Shown here: piece by piece, positions 46,755 through 55,897 of the stretch | How positions within the stretch are numbered: the first letter of the stretch is position 1 | Layout of the letters: every line of letters starts with the position of its first letter | Assembly: GCA_963753815.1 (NCBI GenBank) | Contig: CAVWDU010000003.1 | Span: 1,550,001 to 1,614,000 of the forward strand | Source of the DNA: CAVWDU01 sp963753815 | GTDB taxonomy: Bacteria; Pseudomonadota; Gammaproteobacteria; Pseudomonadales; Halieaceae | Length of the DNA stretch: 64,000 nucleotides | Reading direction: 5' to 3' | The notes under the pieces: generated by a model | What the model was told of the DNA's origin: nothing | Seen by the model: the letters and a program-made list of their open reading frames with translations, nothing else | Databases searched by the model: none | Position numbers and translations under genes: made by a program

Positions 46755-48611
46755 TCAGCTCGCCATGCGCAGGGGCTCGGCGTCACCTTCTGCCTCGCCC
46801 GCCACGCGTTCGTCGAGCAGCGAGAAGGGATCGGCCTGTAACTGCTGCCACATCGACTGCAGCTTGTCATACAGTCCGCGCGCGGGGTGACCGCCCGGGA
46901 TATAACCGGTTTCGGGCTCGCCGAAGCGTTTTCGCAGGTGCAGCATCAGGTTGTAGCAGGTGGCGCTCTGTCCCGCACTGATTAGGATGTCCAGCTCCGG
47001 CCTTCCCCTGAAGGTGACGTCCGGATCCACCCAGACCGCGGTTTTCATCGATGCTGCCAGGCCGGCGATCTCGCGCATCTCAGCGGTGGGGGCGGGCAGG
47101 CTGCTATCAGCTTTGGCGTCGTCCTGGAGCGTGAAAATCTCGTTGGTCATGATTCTCGCCGAAAGTGGGTTGTCGCCGTGGTCGGCGGCGAAGACCGCGC
47201 TGTAGCCCAGCTGGCGGATGCGGTGAAGGTAGACCTTCGCAGTGAGTGCGGCCGTCGAACCGACGCGCAGCCTGACCATTCGCGCGACATCCGCGAGGCG
47301 CAATTGCCTGAGATAATGCCAGGGGCGATCCCGGAAACGCGGGAGCGCATCGCAGATTGTGCGCTCGGTTTTGCGCAGGAACAGTCGAAACCAGACCATC
47401 GCTGCTACTGCCGCGCCGCAGACCACCGCCGGTATCGTAAAGCCGATGATATCGTGGACCAGCGCGAACAGCGGCAGTACCCCGGGCCCGGTCTGATGGT
47501 CGATGAGCGTGTACAGGTTTTCCAGGGCACTCAACAACAGCAGCACCGTTACCAACTGTGCCAGCCGATCGTACTGGCCGAGTGTCCGGCGGCCAAAAAA
47601 CCCGGGTGGCGGTGCGGTTTCCGGTGCCGGCTCGGTGGGGTACAGGGTTTCAGGCCGCAACGGCGTGTCGGAGATGATGAACAGATCCAGCGGTGAGAGA
47701 TCGATGCCCTGCTCATTGATACCCCCGTCACGGGTATTGTTGCCGGCTTTCAGAATTCGTTTCATCCACTGCCCCCAGCCCTCGGCGGTGACCGGTTCGG
47801 TGGCGACCAGGCCTTCCCCGCCGTCGCGGGCGTGATCCCGGCGCAGCATCGCCAGCATCACACTGGAGAGGCCCTGGTTGTCGTAGACGCCGCCGTCCAT
47901 GATGGCCACGCTGGTTTCGCCGGTCTGCTCCTGCAGGTGCCGCGCTACCGCCGAGCAGGTCGGGCGGGCCGGGTCATCGTCATCGGGCCAGTGAAAGTCC
48001 CACGGAAAGAATAGCGGTTCCATCCCCGTGGGGATGCAACAGGAGGCGGCCATGACGTCGCCCATGCGCATCTGCCTGGCCTGTTCGGCAGTGATGGAGA
48101 CATGGCCATTACCGATGCGGCAGGCGAGCTGGCTTTTCTGGAAGCGGAACGCGGTGCCGGTCTTGAACTCTGTTGCATTGAAGATGATTTCCTTGAGATG
48201 GGTATCCGCCGGCTGCCAGAACACACCGAATGCCGTCTCCTCGTAGTACCGGCTGTAGTATTCTTCGTGAAACACGTTGGCCATGGAGGTGATCAGGTCG
48301 CGCCTGCCGGATGGGAACGCCGCGCCGTCGCCGGTCAGTTGCCCGAAGATTTGTTCCAGGGTGTTCAGGCGGGGGAGGAAATCGTAGAGGCTGTCGAAGC
48401 TGTGCTGGAAATCGCGACCCAGCTGCTGGCTCAGGGCGTAGCTGGTGCCCACCAGGCTGCCACCCGAGACTGTAGACAGTATGTGCACGTGTTCCAGCAG
48501 TCCCACCCGATCCAGGCAGTCGAGGGTGCCGAGATGAAAGCCTACGGCCCGGATCCCCCCGCCGGACAGCGAGAGAGCGATATGGGAAAACGGTGTGCTA
48601 TCAGATTGCAT
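46755..48611 (-). CDS. Patatin-like phospholipase with membrane segments
   Basis: About 618 residues from MQSDSTPFSHIALSLSGGGIRAVGFHLG. Patatin parts: oxyanion loop GGGIR, nucleophile in STVSGGSLVG, catalytic Asp in DGGVYDNQG. A pair of hydrophobic helices at about 385-450 follows, giving a membrane-attached lipase. The start lies 70 bp inside the end of the desaturase gene. Confidence 0.85.
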   Translation of the reverse strand: MQSDSTPFSHIALSLSGGGIRAVGFHLGTLDCLDRVGLLEHVHILSTVSGGSLVGTSYALSQQLGRDFQHSFDSLYDFLPRLNTLEQIFGQLTGDGAAFPSGRRDLITSMANVFHEEYYSRYYEETAFGVFWQPADTHLKEIIFNATEFKTGTAFRFQKSQLACRIGNGHVSITAEQARQMRMGDVMAASCCIPTGMEPLFFPWDFHWPDDDDPARPTCSAVARHLQEQTGETSVAIMDGGVYDNQGLSSVMLAMLRRDHARDGGEGLVATEPVTAEGWGQWMKRILKAGNNTRDGGINEQGIDLSPLDLFIISDTPLRPETLYPTEPAPETAPPPGFFGRRTLGQYDRLAQLVTVLLLLSALENLYTLIDHQTGPGVLPLFALVHDIIGFTIPAVVCGAAVAAMVWFRLFLRKTERTICDALPRFRDRPWHYLRQLRLADVARMVRLRVGSTAALTAKVYLHRIRQLGYSAVFAADHGDNPLSARIMTNEIFTLQDDAKADSSLPAPTAEMREIAGLAASMKTAVWVDPDVTFRGRPELDILISAGQSATCYNLMLHLRKRFGEPETGYIPGGHPARGLYDKLQSMWQQLQADPFSLLDERVAGEAEGDAEPLRMAS

Positions 48612-49441
48612 TCTGGATACCTTCGGGGCCGGAATTCGAGGGCGGCGCGCTGTATTCGTTCGGCGGGGATGCGATGTACGTCCCGGATCAATCCCAGTTT
48701 CTCGAACAGGCAGATCACCAGGTAGAAAAGATCGATCTCCCACCAGGCCAGGCCCGCGCGCGCAGACCGGGGGAAGCGATGATGGTTGTTGTGCCAGCCC
48801 TCGCCAAAGGTCAGTAATGCGGTGGGTGCATGATTGGTGGACCTGTCGCGGGTGTCGAATCGCCGCGAGCCCCGGCGATGGCAGAAGTAATTGACGCCCG
48901 AGCTCTGGTGCAGCAGCACGACCGGGCTGAGCATGCCGCCGATGGCCATCATCGAAAATCCGCCGCAGGCGAACAGCAGTGCGCATAAAGTCAGGCAGGG
49001 AACTGCCGGGTGGCGGTACAGCCAACGGAGTTCCGGGTAGCGGTGCCAGTGACTTGCCTGGGCGACGATATCCGCCTCCGGGTAGCCGCAATCCATCAGG
49101 CTGCCGAACCAGCAATGCCACCAGCCCTGGAGCGGCGAATGTACGTCGCCGGTGGTATCCGAGTGACGGTGATGAAGCTGGTGTTTGCCGGCGAAGTACA
49201 ATGCGTTACCAAAGGAAAGCGAAGCCATCAGCGCCAGCAGGAACTGGAAGATGCGGCCGGTGACAAAAGCGCGGTGGGCGAAATAACGGTGCATGGCAAC
49301 CCCGACCCCGATGGCGGCGAGCGGATAGACGACGGCGAGCACCAGCCAGTCGGCGGGGGCGGGGCCTTGCAGCACTGCAATCGCGACGCAGCCGTGCAGG
49401 CCCGCGATGCCCAGTCCCGTGCGCAGTGCTTGCGCGTTCAT
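48542..49441 (-). CDS. Acyl-CoA/acyl-lipid delta-9-type desaturase
   Basis: 299 residues from MNAQALRTGLG. Membrane di-iron enzyme with the three His boxes HRYFAH, HQLHHRH and HNNHH, and hydrophobic pairs between. It introduces a double bond into fatty acyl chains. It starts 7 bp after the radical SAM gene. Confidence 0.88.
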   Translation of the reverse strand: MNAQALRTGLGIAGLHGCVAIAVLQGPAPADWLVLAVVYPLAAIGVGVAMHRYFAHRAFVTGRIFQFLLALMASLSFGNALYFAGKHQLHHRHSDTTGDVHSPLQGWWHCWFGSLMDCGYPEADIVAQASHWHRYPELRWLYRHPAVPCLTLCALLFACGGFSMMAIGGMLSPVVLLHQSSGVNYFCHRRGSRRFDTRDRSTNHAPTALLTFGEGWHNNHHRFPRSARAGLAWWEIDLFYLVICLFEKLGLIRDVHRIPAERIQRAALEFRPRRYPECNLIAHRFPISLSRCPAGGSGP

Positions 49442-49448
49442 TGTCACC

Positions 49449-51080
49449 TCAACCCGCCAGTCGCGTGACCACCGGCGCGGCATCGGTCTCGGCGCTGCGA
49501 CGGCGTTCCGGTTTGGCCATGGCGTCCTCGGCGAGCGCGGGGTTGAGATTACCCATGCTGTCGGTCAGCCAGGTGGGCGTGAAATGGTGCCGATAGCGTT
49601 CCGCGACCGGCAGCGTAGGTGTATAAACCGGGTCGAGTACCTCGGTGGTGCTGAGGTGGGTGCGGCGCCGGCCGCGTTTGAATGCGCCCAATGGGTCCAT
49701 CAATGCCGTCGGTGAGAGCAGCGTGGCAGCGGTGATGGCGTACAGCATTTTCTGGTGGTTGTTTAGTGAATGACGATAGCGCCGCAGGAACCTGAACTGG
49801 TGTCGCAGGAACCGTCGGCGGTAGCCCGCGAAGTGCCGGCCGCGGCTGACGAACTGCAACACCTCTTCCTGCGGGTCCAGGGACTTGAGGCTCAGCGTCG
49901 AGCCCTCGAGATCGCGGACATGGGTATTCGGCAGCAGCAGGCCCTGATCCACGCAGTCGCGGAAGAACGGGGTTCCCGGGTAGGGCGTGGCGGTGAAGAT
50001 GAAATTCGGCGTGGGGATCTCGGGGTTCTCGCAGATAATGTCGAGCTCCCTGTGCATCTGTGCCAGCCGCTGCCGGGTGGGGTCGAAAACGAGTCCGTAC
50101 TGCACCAGCACGCCGCCGTCGATGCTGCGGCGCAGCAGTTCCGCCTGCCGGTAGCGGCTGTTCTGCTTCTTGTTGACGCGCCCCAGCCACTGCTCGTCGT
50201 CGAAGGACTCCACGCCGACGAATACGGATATGCAACCCGATTCCCTGGCCAGGCGGATGTTTTCCTCTTCCCAGAAAAAGGTATCGGTGACGAAGCCGCT
50301 CCAGTACCGGAACTGCCCGGCTTCCCTTCTGCGTTGTACCCGGCTGATGCGCTCCCGGAAACTCTTCACCCCGGAACCCATGATCTGGTTGTCCTGGAAA
50401 AAGCAGATGAGCCGCCTGCCCATGTTTTCCATCTGCGCTTCCAGGTAGTCCCCGGGCGGGACCTGGTACTTGCGGCCCGCGCCAGTGAGACTGCAAAAGT
50501 CGCACTGGAAGTTGCAGTTGCGCGACGACTCCAGGTAACCGAGGCGCCCTATCCAGTAAGCGAGGTCATAGCGGGGATTGAATTGGGGCGCGACGTATCC
50601 GCTGCCGAACGCCTCGGCAATCACCTCCTGTATCTCGTCGACATCGCCGAGGCAGGTATAGTCGAAGAACTGTCTGGCATACCGGGGCAGTGAGCGCACG
50701 CCGTGCCCCCCCGCGACGGTGATCACCTTCGGATTGGCGGTGCGGGCATAGGCGGTGAGGTGCAGCAGGCGGTCGAACGCGGCGGTGAGTCCGGTCAATA
50801 CGATCATATCGGGCCAGGCCAGCAGTTCTGGTGCAAAGAGCTCAAGGAAACCGCTGCTGACCTCGTTGTACAGTTTGATGTCGCAGGTCGAGGCATCGAA
50901 ATAGCCGGCCAGCAGCACGGGTGCGACGGCGTTGGGTACCTGGTTCGAGCGTTTGACCGGCCGGCGCTCGTCGGGAAAGTAGCAGTTGACGATCAGTACC
51001 TTGCGCCGTGGCTGTCGCCGCGATTGCGCAGCGGAACCGATTCCGTCGCGCGCCTGCGCGGGCATCTGGATGGCCGTCAT
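49449..51080 (-). CDS. B12-binding-domain-type radical SAM enzyme
   Basis: 543 residues from MTAIQMPAQARD. N-terminal B12-binding-like region (VLIVNCYFPDERRP, then VAPVLLAGYFD; VAGGHGVRSLPRYA), followed by the radical SAM cluster CNFQCDFC (CxxxCxxC) and the barrel. C-terminal basic domain RRFLRHQFRFLRRYRHSL. Linked to a desaturase and a patatin lipase, so a lipid substrate is likely. Confidence 0.85.
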   Translation of the reverse strand: MTAIQMPAQARDGIGSAAQSRRQPRRKVLIVNCYFPDERRPVKRSNQVPNAVAPVLLAGYFDASTCDIKLYNEVSSGFLELFAPELLAWPDMIVLTGLTAAFDRLLHLTAYARTANPKVITVAGGHGVRSLPRYARQFFDYTCLGDVDEIQEVIAEAFGSGYVAPQFNPRYDLAYWIGRLGYLESSRNCNFQCDFCSLTGAGRKYQVPPGDYLEAQMENMGRRLICFFQDNQIMGSGVKSFRERISRVQRRREAGQFRYWSGFVTDTFFWEEENIRLARESGCISVFVGVESFDDEQWLGRVNKKQNSRYRQAELLRRSIDGGVLVQYGLVFDPTRQRLAQMHRELDIICENPEIPTPNFIFTATPYPGTPFFRDCVDQGLLLPNTHVRDLEGSTLSLKSLDPQEEVLQFVSRGRHFAGYRRRFLRHQFRFLRRYRHSLNNHQKMLYAITAATLLSPTALMDPLGAFKRGRRRTHLSTTEVLDPVYTPTLPVAERYRHHFTPTWLTDSMGNLNPALAEDAMAKPERRRSAETDAAPVVTRLAG

Positions 51081-51385
51081 TGCACTGTCCCCGTACTTTT
51101 TTATTATCAAACGGCGAACGCGGTATGCGCCTGATATCCGTTTGTATCGCCGGGAGTGTAGCAAAGCGGCTGCCGGGTCAATATGGCGGGGCGGGCTATA
51201 ATTCTATATTTCGACGGATTTCCCGGTGCGCGCGCGAGTCAGCGGAACGCACGTGGGCAGGGTTGCAGGCGCAGCCGTGGCTGCTGTCAGTGTGTGGGGA
51301 GTCGGTGAAAGGCAGTCAGCCTGGCACGGCCTAACCGCGACCGTCAGTCCGTTGAGGTCAGTCCGAGGCCGTCACTCCGAGGCCG
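51081..51385. other. Intergenic region with short tandem repeat
   Basis: 305 bp without a gene, between the radical SAM start and the LssY-like gene end. It contains a 14-bp tandem repeat CCGAGGCCGTCACT (51363-51376 and 51377-51390, then CCGAG), which runs into the 3' end of the LssY-like gene. A radical SAM promoter should lie at about 51090-51130 (AT-rich), but I cannot place it. Confidence 0.6.
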
Positions 51386-52663
51386 TCACTCCGAGACATG
51401 GCCTGTGTGGTAGGGCTGGAGGTCAACAACCTCCAGTTCATCCACGGCCACCGGTTCCGCCGATAACCACATCACCACGCGATAGCCGTCGGTGAAGTAC
51501 GGGTCGCCGGTGAGGTTGCCGCGCGGTTCCTCATAGGGGGCAGGTCCCACACCACCGACATGACCGACCTTCGCCAGGGTCTGTGAGTAGGCCATGTCCT
51601 CCACCAGGAAGGCGCGGGTTTCATCGACATCGGGGTCGATCTTGTGGGTGGTGATGGTGCGCCAGGTGAGGCGGACACCGATATCCCGGCTGATCTGGCC
51701 AATCCAGACCGGGGTGCCCTTGTAGCGCAGCGGTGTCAGCCAGATGCGCAGGTGGTTGCGCTCGTGGATACTGTCGCGTGCGCGTTGCAGTGCCGCGTCC
51801 TGAGCCCTGCCGAACACGTAGAGCGCGCTGACCGGCGAGTAGCGGTAGCGCCCGCCGGTGATAGCGGAAGCGCCGGTCTTCAGCAATGACGCACCGTAGA
51901 TGGTTTCGGTCTCGTCCCAGCCGGCCCGCATGAACGCATAGTAAAGGTCCTTGACCTCGCCGATGAAAACGAGGTTGAGCGGATCGCCCCTGTCCTCGCC
52001 CTTTGCATCGCGGACACAGCAGGGCATTTTCTCCAGTCGTTCTACCAGTGTGGGCAGGTCGACGTGCTCGATCTCGGATGCGTCGTACAGGCCCTCCACG
52101 TCGACCTCGTAGTGGTCCAGCTTCAAGCCGGGCACAGGTACGAAAAAGGTCATCATGTAGGGCTCTTCGCCGCCCATCACGTCCACGTTGAATGACTTGG
52201 TGCCCTTATCCACCCGGCTGAAGATGTATCCGGACTGAATGCTGTGGGGGGGCACCGCCAGCCGGGTGATGCCCTTGCTCTCGACCAGCCGGTTGCGTTG
52301 TGCATTCACCGCATCGAGGAGCGTGCGATTGACGGTCTCGCGGGGGGAGTAATAGGCCTGGTCGAGGCCCATCGGCGTCAAGGCGAGCCGTTCGTCGCTC
52401 AGGTTCTCGACCTGTACCCAGACCGGCTGCACGTTGTTGCGGTAGAGATCCGAGCCGAATATCTCCCGGGTCTCCTCGGCGCTCGGTACAGCCGTGGTCA
52501 CGCGCAGCTGCTTCTCCTGCCGTACGTGCAGGCGCTCGTTGGGTGGTGGTACCTCGCGGCCGCGGAAGAGCGGTCTCTCTCCCACATTGTCCGCGGCAAC
52601 GGCCGCGAGCGTCAGCAGGCAGGCGCCGATCAACACCAGGCACTTCTTGGACAAGTCACTCAT
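51386..52663 (-). CDS. Exported LssY-C-terminal-domain-like protein (second of pair)
   Basis: 425 residues. Signal peptide MSDLSKKCLVLIGACLLTLAAVAA; the body contains VQPVWVQVENLSDERLAL, GYIFSRVDKGTKSFNVDVMG and the LssY_C-like block (AGWDETETIYGAS, SALYVFGRAQDAALQRARDS, HLRIWLTPLRYKGTPVWIGQISRD). Periplasmic or outer-membrane associated. Start overlaps the paralogue's stop (ATGA). Role unknown. Confidence 0.75.
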   Translation of the reverse strand: MSDLSKKCLVLIGACLLTLAAVAADNVGERPLFRGREVPPPNERLHVRQEKQLRVTTAVPSAEETREIFGSDLYRNNVQPVWVQVENLSDERLALTPMGLDQAYYSPRETVNRTLLDAVNAQRNRLVESKGITRLAVPPHSIQSGYIFSRVDKGTKSFNVDVMGGEEPYMMTFFVPVPGLKLDHYEVDVEGLYDASEIEHVDLPTLVERLEKMPCCVRDAKGEDRGDPLNLVFIGEVKDLYYAFMRAGWDETETIYGASLLKTGASAITGGRYRYSPVSALYVFGRAQDAALQRARDSIHERNHLRIWLTPLRYKGTPVWIGQISRDIGVRLTWRTITTHKIDPDVDETRAFLVEDMAYSQTLAKVGHVGGVGPAPYEEPRGNLTGDPYFTDGYRVVMWLSAEPVAVDELEVVDLQPYHTGHVSE

Positions 52664-53987
52664 TGTGCCTCAGCCCTCTCCGTATCCAATCGGTTGTCGT
52701 AGATGATTCTGCCCTCGTCGATGGCCACGGGTGTCTCCGAGAGGAACATGACGGCACGTTTGCCGTTGGTGAAAAACGCATCGCCGCGGAAGGTCGCGTG
52801 GGGTGCTTCGACAGTGGCGGCGCCGACCCCGTCGACGAGGCCGTAGGCGCTGAGGGACTGGTTGTACCAGAAGTTCTGCAACAGGAAGACCATGGCACTG
52901 TCGACATCGGCGGAAACCGACTCGCTGGCAAACTGGGCCAGGAAAGTCGATGCATCGCTCACGTCGCCGCCGGTGAGCGTCCCGATCCATTTCTGGTCCA
53001 GAGTCGAGTAATAAACCTGCCCGACCCACACCGGGGCATCGTCGGAGCGCCAGGGTGTCACCCACAGATGCAGAATAATTTGCTCATTGCCATCCTCGCG
53101 GCCCAGCTTGAACGTCGCGTCTGCGCGGCGGCCCCGAAAGTGCTGTCGTTGCAGCCCGCGCCGTTCCATCTCCTCGCGCTGGGTCTCGACCCAGTCTCCG
53201 CGCAGCAGCGACCGGCGTACCGCAAGCGGAGTTCCGACCAGGGCCACGTTCAGTGGGCCGCCATCCGCCGTCCCGCTATCGTCAGTGACGCAGCAGGGCA
53301 GCTCTGTTTCCAGTACCTGCCGGAGTTTTTCCCGGTTGAACGTGCGGATCTCGTCGTCCGCGTACAGGTTGGCGAAATCGACCTCAGTATAGTCTGCGTT
53401 AAATCCCGGCATGGGCAATAAAAAGGTAAAGGTGGTCGGTTGGGTACTGCTGAAGAGGTCGAGGTTGAAGCCTTTCGTGCCCGGCTTGAAATGGGTAAAG
53501 ACAAAGCCGGAGCGGGTTTCACCCGGGGGGACCCGCCGCTCCATAGATTGTCATGGAACCAGCGCTGCATCTCGTCGTAACTGCCGCGGCTGAATTTCTT
53601 GCGGTTCCTGTACGCCACTTCGATGGGCGCGAAGTAATCCCGGTCGACGCTCCAGAGCGCGGCACGCAGCGGCTGCCCGGTCTGGTTTTCCACCTCCAGC
53701 CAGACCGGCTGTATGCCCTGGTCGTAGAGCGCGATGCCCGTCAGCGCCTCGGATTCCCCGGCGTCCGGCACGGCCGCGGTCACGCGAATACCATTGCGTT
53801 CCTGGGTTTGCGCGCGCTGCAGGAAGCCGGCGCCGTCGATGTCGACCGGTTGGTAGGGTTTGAAAGCGCAACCCGTGACGAGCGCGAGGCAGAAAACGTG
53901 GAGGACAAGGCGCAGGCATGACTGCACCAGGCCCTGTGCCGCACGGTAGCGGAGGCGCGAGTGTGCAGGCAAACTGAGAGTCGACAT
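52660..53987 (-). pseudogene. LssY-like lipoprotein (first of pair), one apparent frameshift
   Basis: From MSTLSLPAHSRL: lipobox LVTGC near residue 38, then IQPVWLEVENQTGQPLRAAL as in the paralogue. The frame shifts at about 53535-53548 (YDEMQRWFHDNLW, then ERRVPPGETRSGFVFTHFKPGTKGFNLDL). The second part has GNEQIILHLWVTPWRSDDAPVWVGQVYYS, matching the LssY-like block. One indel restores about 440 residues. Tandem duplication with the downstream gene. Confidence 0.75.
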
Positions 53988-54173
53988 GTACGTTGGAGTT
54001 CCCGCGGACGTTATAATGATAAGGGACAACTAATAGCAAAGAATCCTGGCGAAAGCCAGCGGAGCGTATTGCGGTGCAATCATGGTCGCGGTTGCGCCCG
54101 CTACGGGTGCCGTGTGATCCCGTGCCGGACGTGGTTTACCCGCTCTTTCCTGTCGGGCTGTGAGAGGTCAGTG

Positions 54174-55694
54174 ATGAACGCAAATCTGGATGGGCTACAG
54201 GCATTTACGCTCCGTTTTCTCGAGATCAGCGCTTTGCTGATTGCAGCGCTGGTCATCGCCGCGATCGTGGCCGTGGTCTACATGTACGTGGTCGATGTCA
54301 ACCAGACGCAGCATGCGATTCGCCGGAACTATCCGGTCATCGGCCGGTTCCGTTATTTCTTCGAACACCTGGGTGAGTTTTTCCGCCAGTATTTCTTTGC
54401 GCTGGATCGGGAGGAGCTGCCGTTCAACCGCGCCCAGCGAACCTGGGTGTACCGCGCGGCCAAGGACCTCGACGCCACCGTCGCCTTCGGTTCCACCCAC
54501 CCGCTGACCGAGCCCGGCAGCTTCATCTTTCTGAACGCTGCCTTTCCGCCGCTGGAGCGAGATGAAGAGCCCGGCCACGATCTCGTTTATGGTGAAGGCT
54601 ATGCCGCTGCACCCTATACCAGCATGGCGTTTTTCAACATCTCGGCGATGAGCTTCGGCGCCCTTTCCGTGCCGGCCATCCAGGCGCTTTCCCGCGGCGC
54701 CGCGAAGGGTGGCTGGTGGCTGAATACGGGCGAGGGGGGGTTGTCTCCCTATCACCTCGAAGGGGGCTGCGACATCGTTTTCCAGATCGGCACCGCCAAG
54801 TACGGGGTCCGCGACGAGGCCGGTGAACTCTCGGAGCAGCGGCTCGCCGAAATCGCGGCTCATCCCAACGTTCGGATGTTCGAAATCAAGTTGTCCCAGG
54901 GCGCGAAGCCGGGCAAGGGCGGCATCCTGCCGGCGGCGAAGGTGACGCCGGTCATCGCCAGCACCCGCGGCATACCGGTGGGTGAAGCGTCGATCAGTCC
55001 CAATCGGCACACGGATATCGGCAACACGGACCAACTGCTGGACATGATCATGAGAGTCCGGAGGATTACCGGCAAACCGGTGGGTATCAAGGCCGTCCTC
55101 GGCCAGGCGGAATGGCTAGACGATTTCTGTCAGCGCATTCTCGACCGCGGCCTGGAGTACGCGCCGGACTTTTTTACCCTGGACAGCGCAGATGGCGGCA
55201 CCGGCGCGGCGCCCCAGAGCCTGATCGATTTCATGGGGCTGCCGCTGCGCAGCAGCCTGCCACTGCTGGTGGACAAGCTGTCTGCTTACGGGTTGCGGTC
55301 CCGCATCCGTGTCATCTGCTCGGGCAAGATGATCAATCCCGCAGGCGTCGCCGGCGCCCTGTGCCTGGGCGCTGACAGCGTGAACTCGGCCCGGGGCTTC
55401 ATGTTTGCCCTCGGTTGCGTCCAGGCCCTGCAGTGCAACAGGAACACCTGTCCCACCGGCATTACGACCCACGATGAAGACCTGCAGCGCGGCCTCGATC
55501 CGGTGGACAAGGCCCGGCGGGTGGCGAGTTATGGGCGTAACCTCATGCACGAGGTGGAAGTGATCGCCCATTCCTGCGGGGTGGCCAACCCGCGGCTGCT
55601 CAACCGGAGTCACGCGCAGATGATCGATGCCGGTGGTTACCCCCGGCCACTGGCCGAAATCTACGGGCCCGACCTCAGCCTGCCAAGCCGATAA
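54174..55694 (+). CDS. Membrane-anchored glutamate synthase-like FMN protein
   Basis: 506 residues from MNANLDGLQAFTLRFLE. One N-terminal helix (about 16-40) anchors a GltB-type synthase barrel: FNISAMSFGALSVPAIQALSRGA, the glycine-rich NTGEGGLSPYH, KLSQGAKPGKGG, and the 3Fe-4S cysteines in CVQALQCNRNTCPTG. It lacks the amidotransferase domain, so it may use ammonia or be a ferredoxin-linked oxidoreductase of another substrate. Confidence 0.85.
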   Translation: MNANLDGLQAFTLRFLEISALLIAALVIAAIVAVVYMYVVDVNQTQHAIRRNYPVIGRFRYFFEHLGEFFRQYFFALDREELPFNRAQRTWVYRAAKDLDATVAFGSTHPLTEPGSFIFLNAAFPPLERDEEPGHDLVYGEGYAAAPYTSMAFFNISAMSFGALSVPAIQALSRGAAKGGWWLNTGEGGLSPYHLEGGCDIVFQIGTAKYGVRDEAGELSEQRLAEIAAHPNVRMFEIKLSQGAKPGKGGILPAAKVTPVIASTRGIPVGEASISPNRHTDIGNTDQLLDMIMRVRRITGKPVGIKAVLGQAEWLDDFCQRILDRGLEYAPDFFTLDSADGGTGAAPQSLIDFMGLPLRSSLPLLVDKLSAYGLRSRIRVICSGKMINPAGVAGALCLGADSVNSARGFMFALGCVQALQCNRNTCPTGITTHDEDLQRGLDPVDKARRVASYGRNLMHEVEVIAHSCGVANPRLLNRSHAQMIDAGGYPRPLAEIYGPDLSLPSR

Positions 55695-55897
55695 CCGCGT
55701 TTGAAAATCTCCACTTACCGCCGGTCTCTGATTGCCCGCTGCCGGCGGCGCGTGATAGCGTCGAGAGTACAAGAGCCGGGTTTGTAAACGGCTGACAACG
55801 ACCGCTGCCGTACACCGGCGTAAGGGGCATTGCATCGTGAATACAATCACTGTGCCTCCGGCTATATCCGGGGCCAGGGTAGCCGTGGGCGCATAGC

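Noticed and set aside
46710..46755. Bidirectional terminator between the sigma factor and patatin genes
   Set aside because: CCGCCCGC and GCGGGTGCGG could pair, but imperfectly and without T-runs; support was too weak to list.
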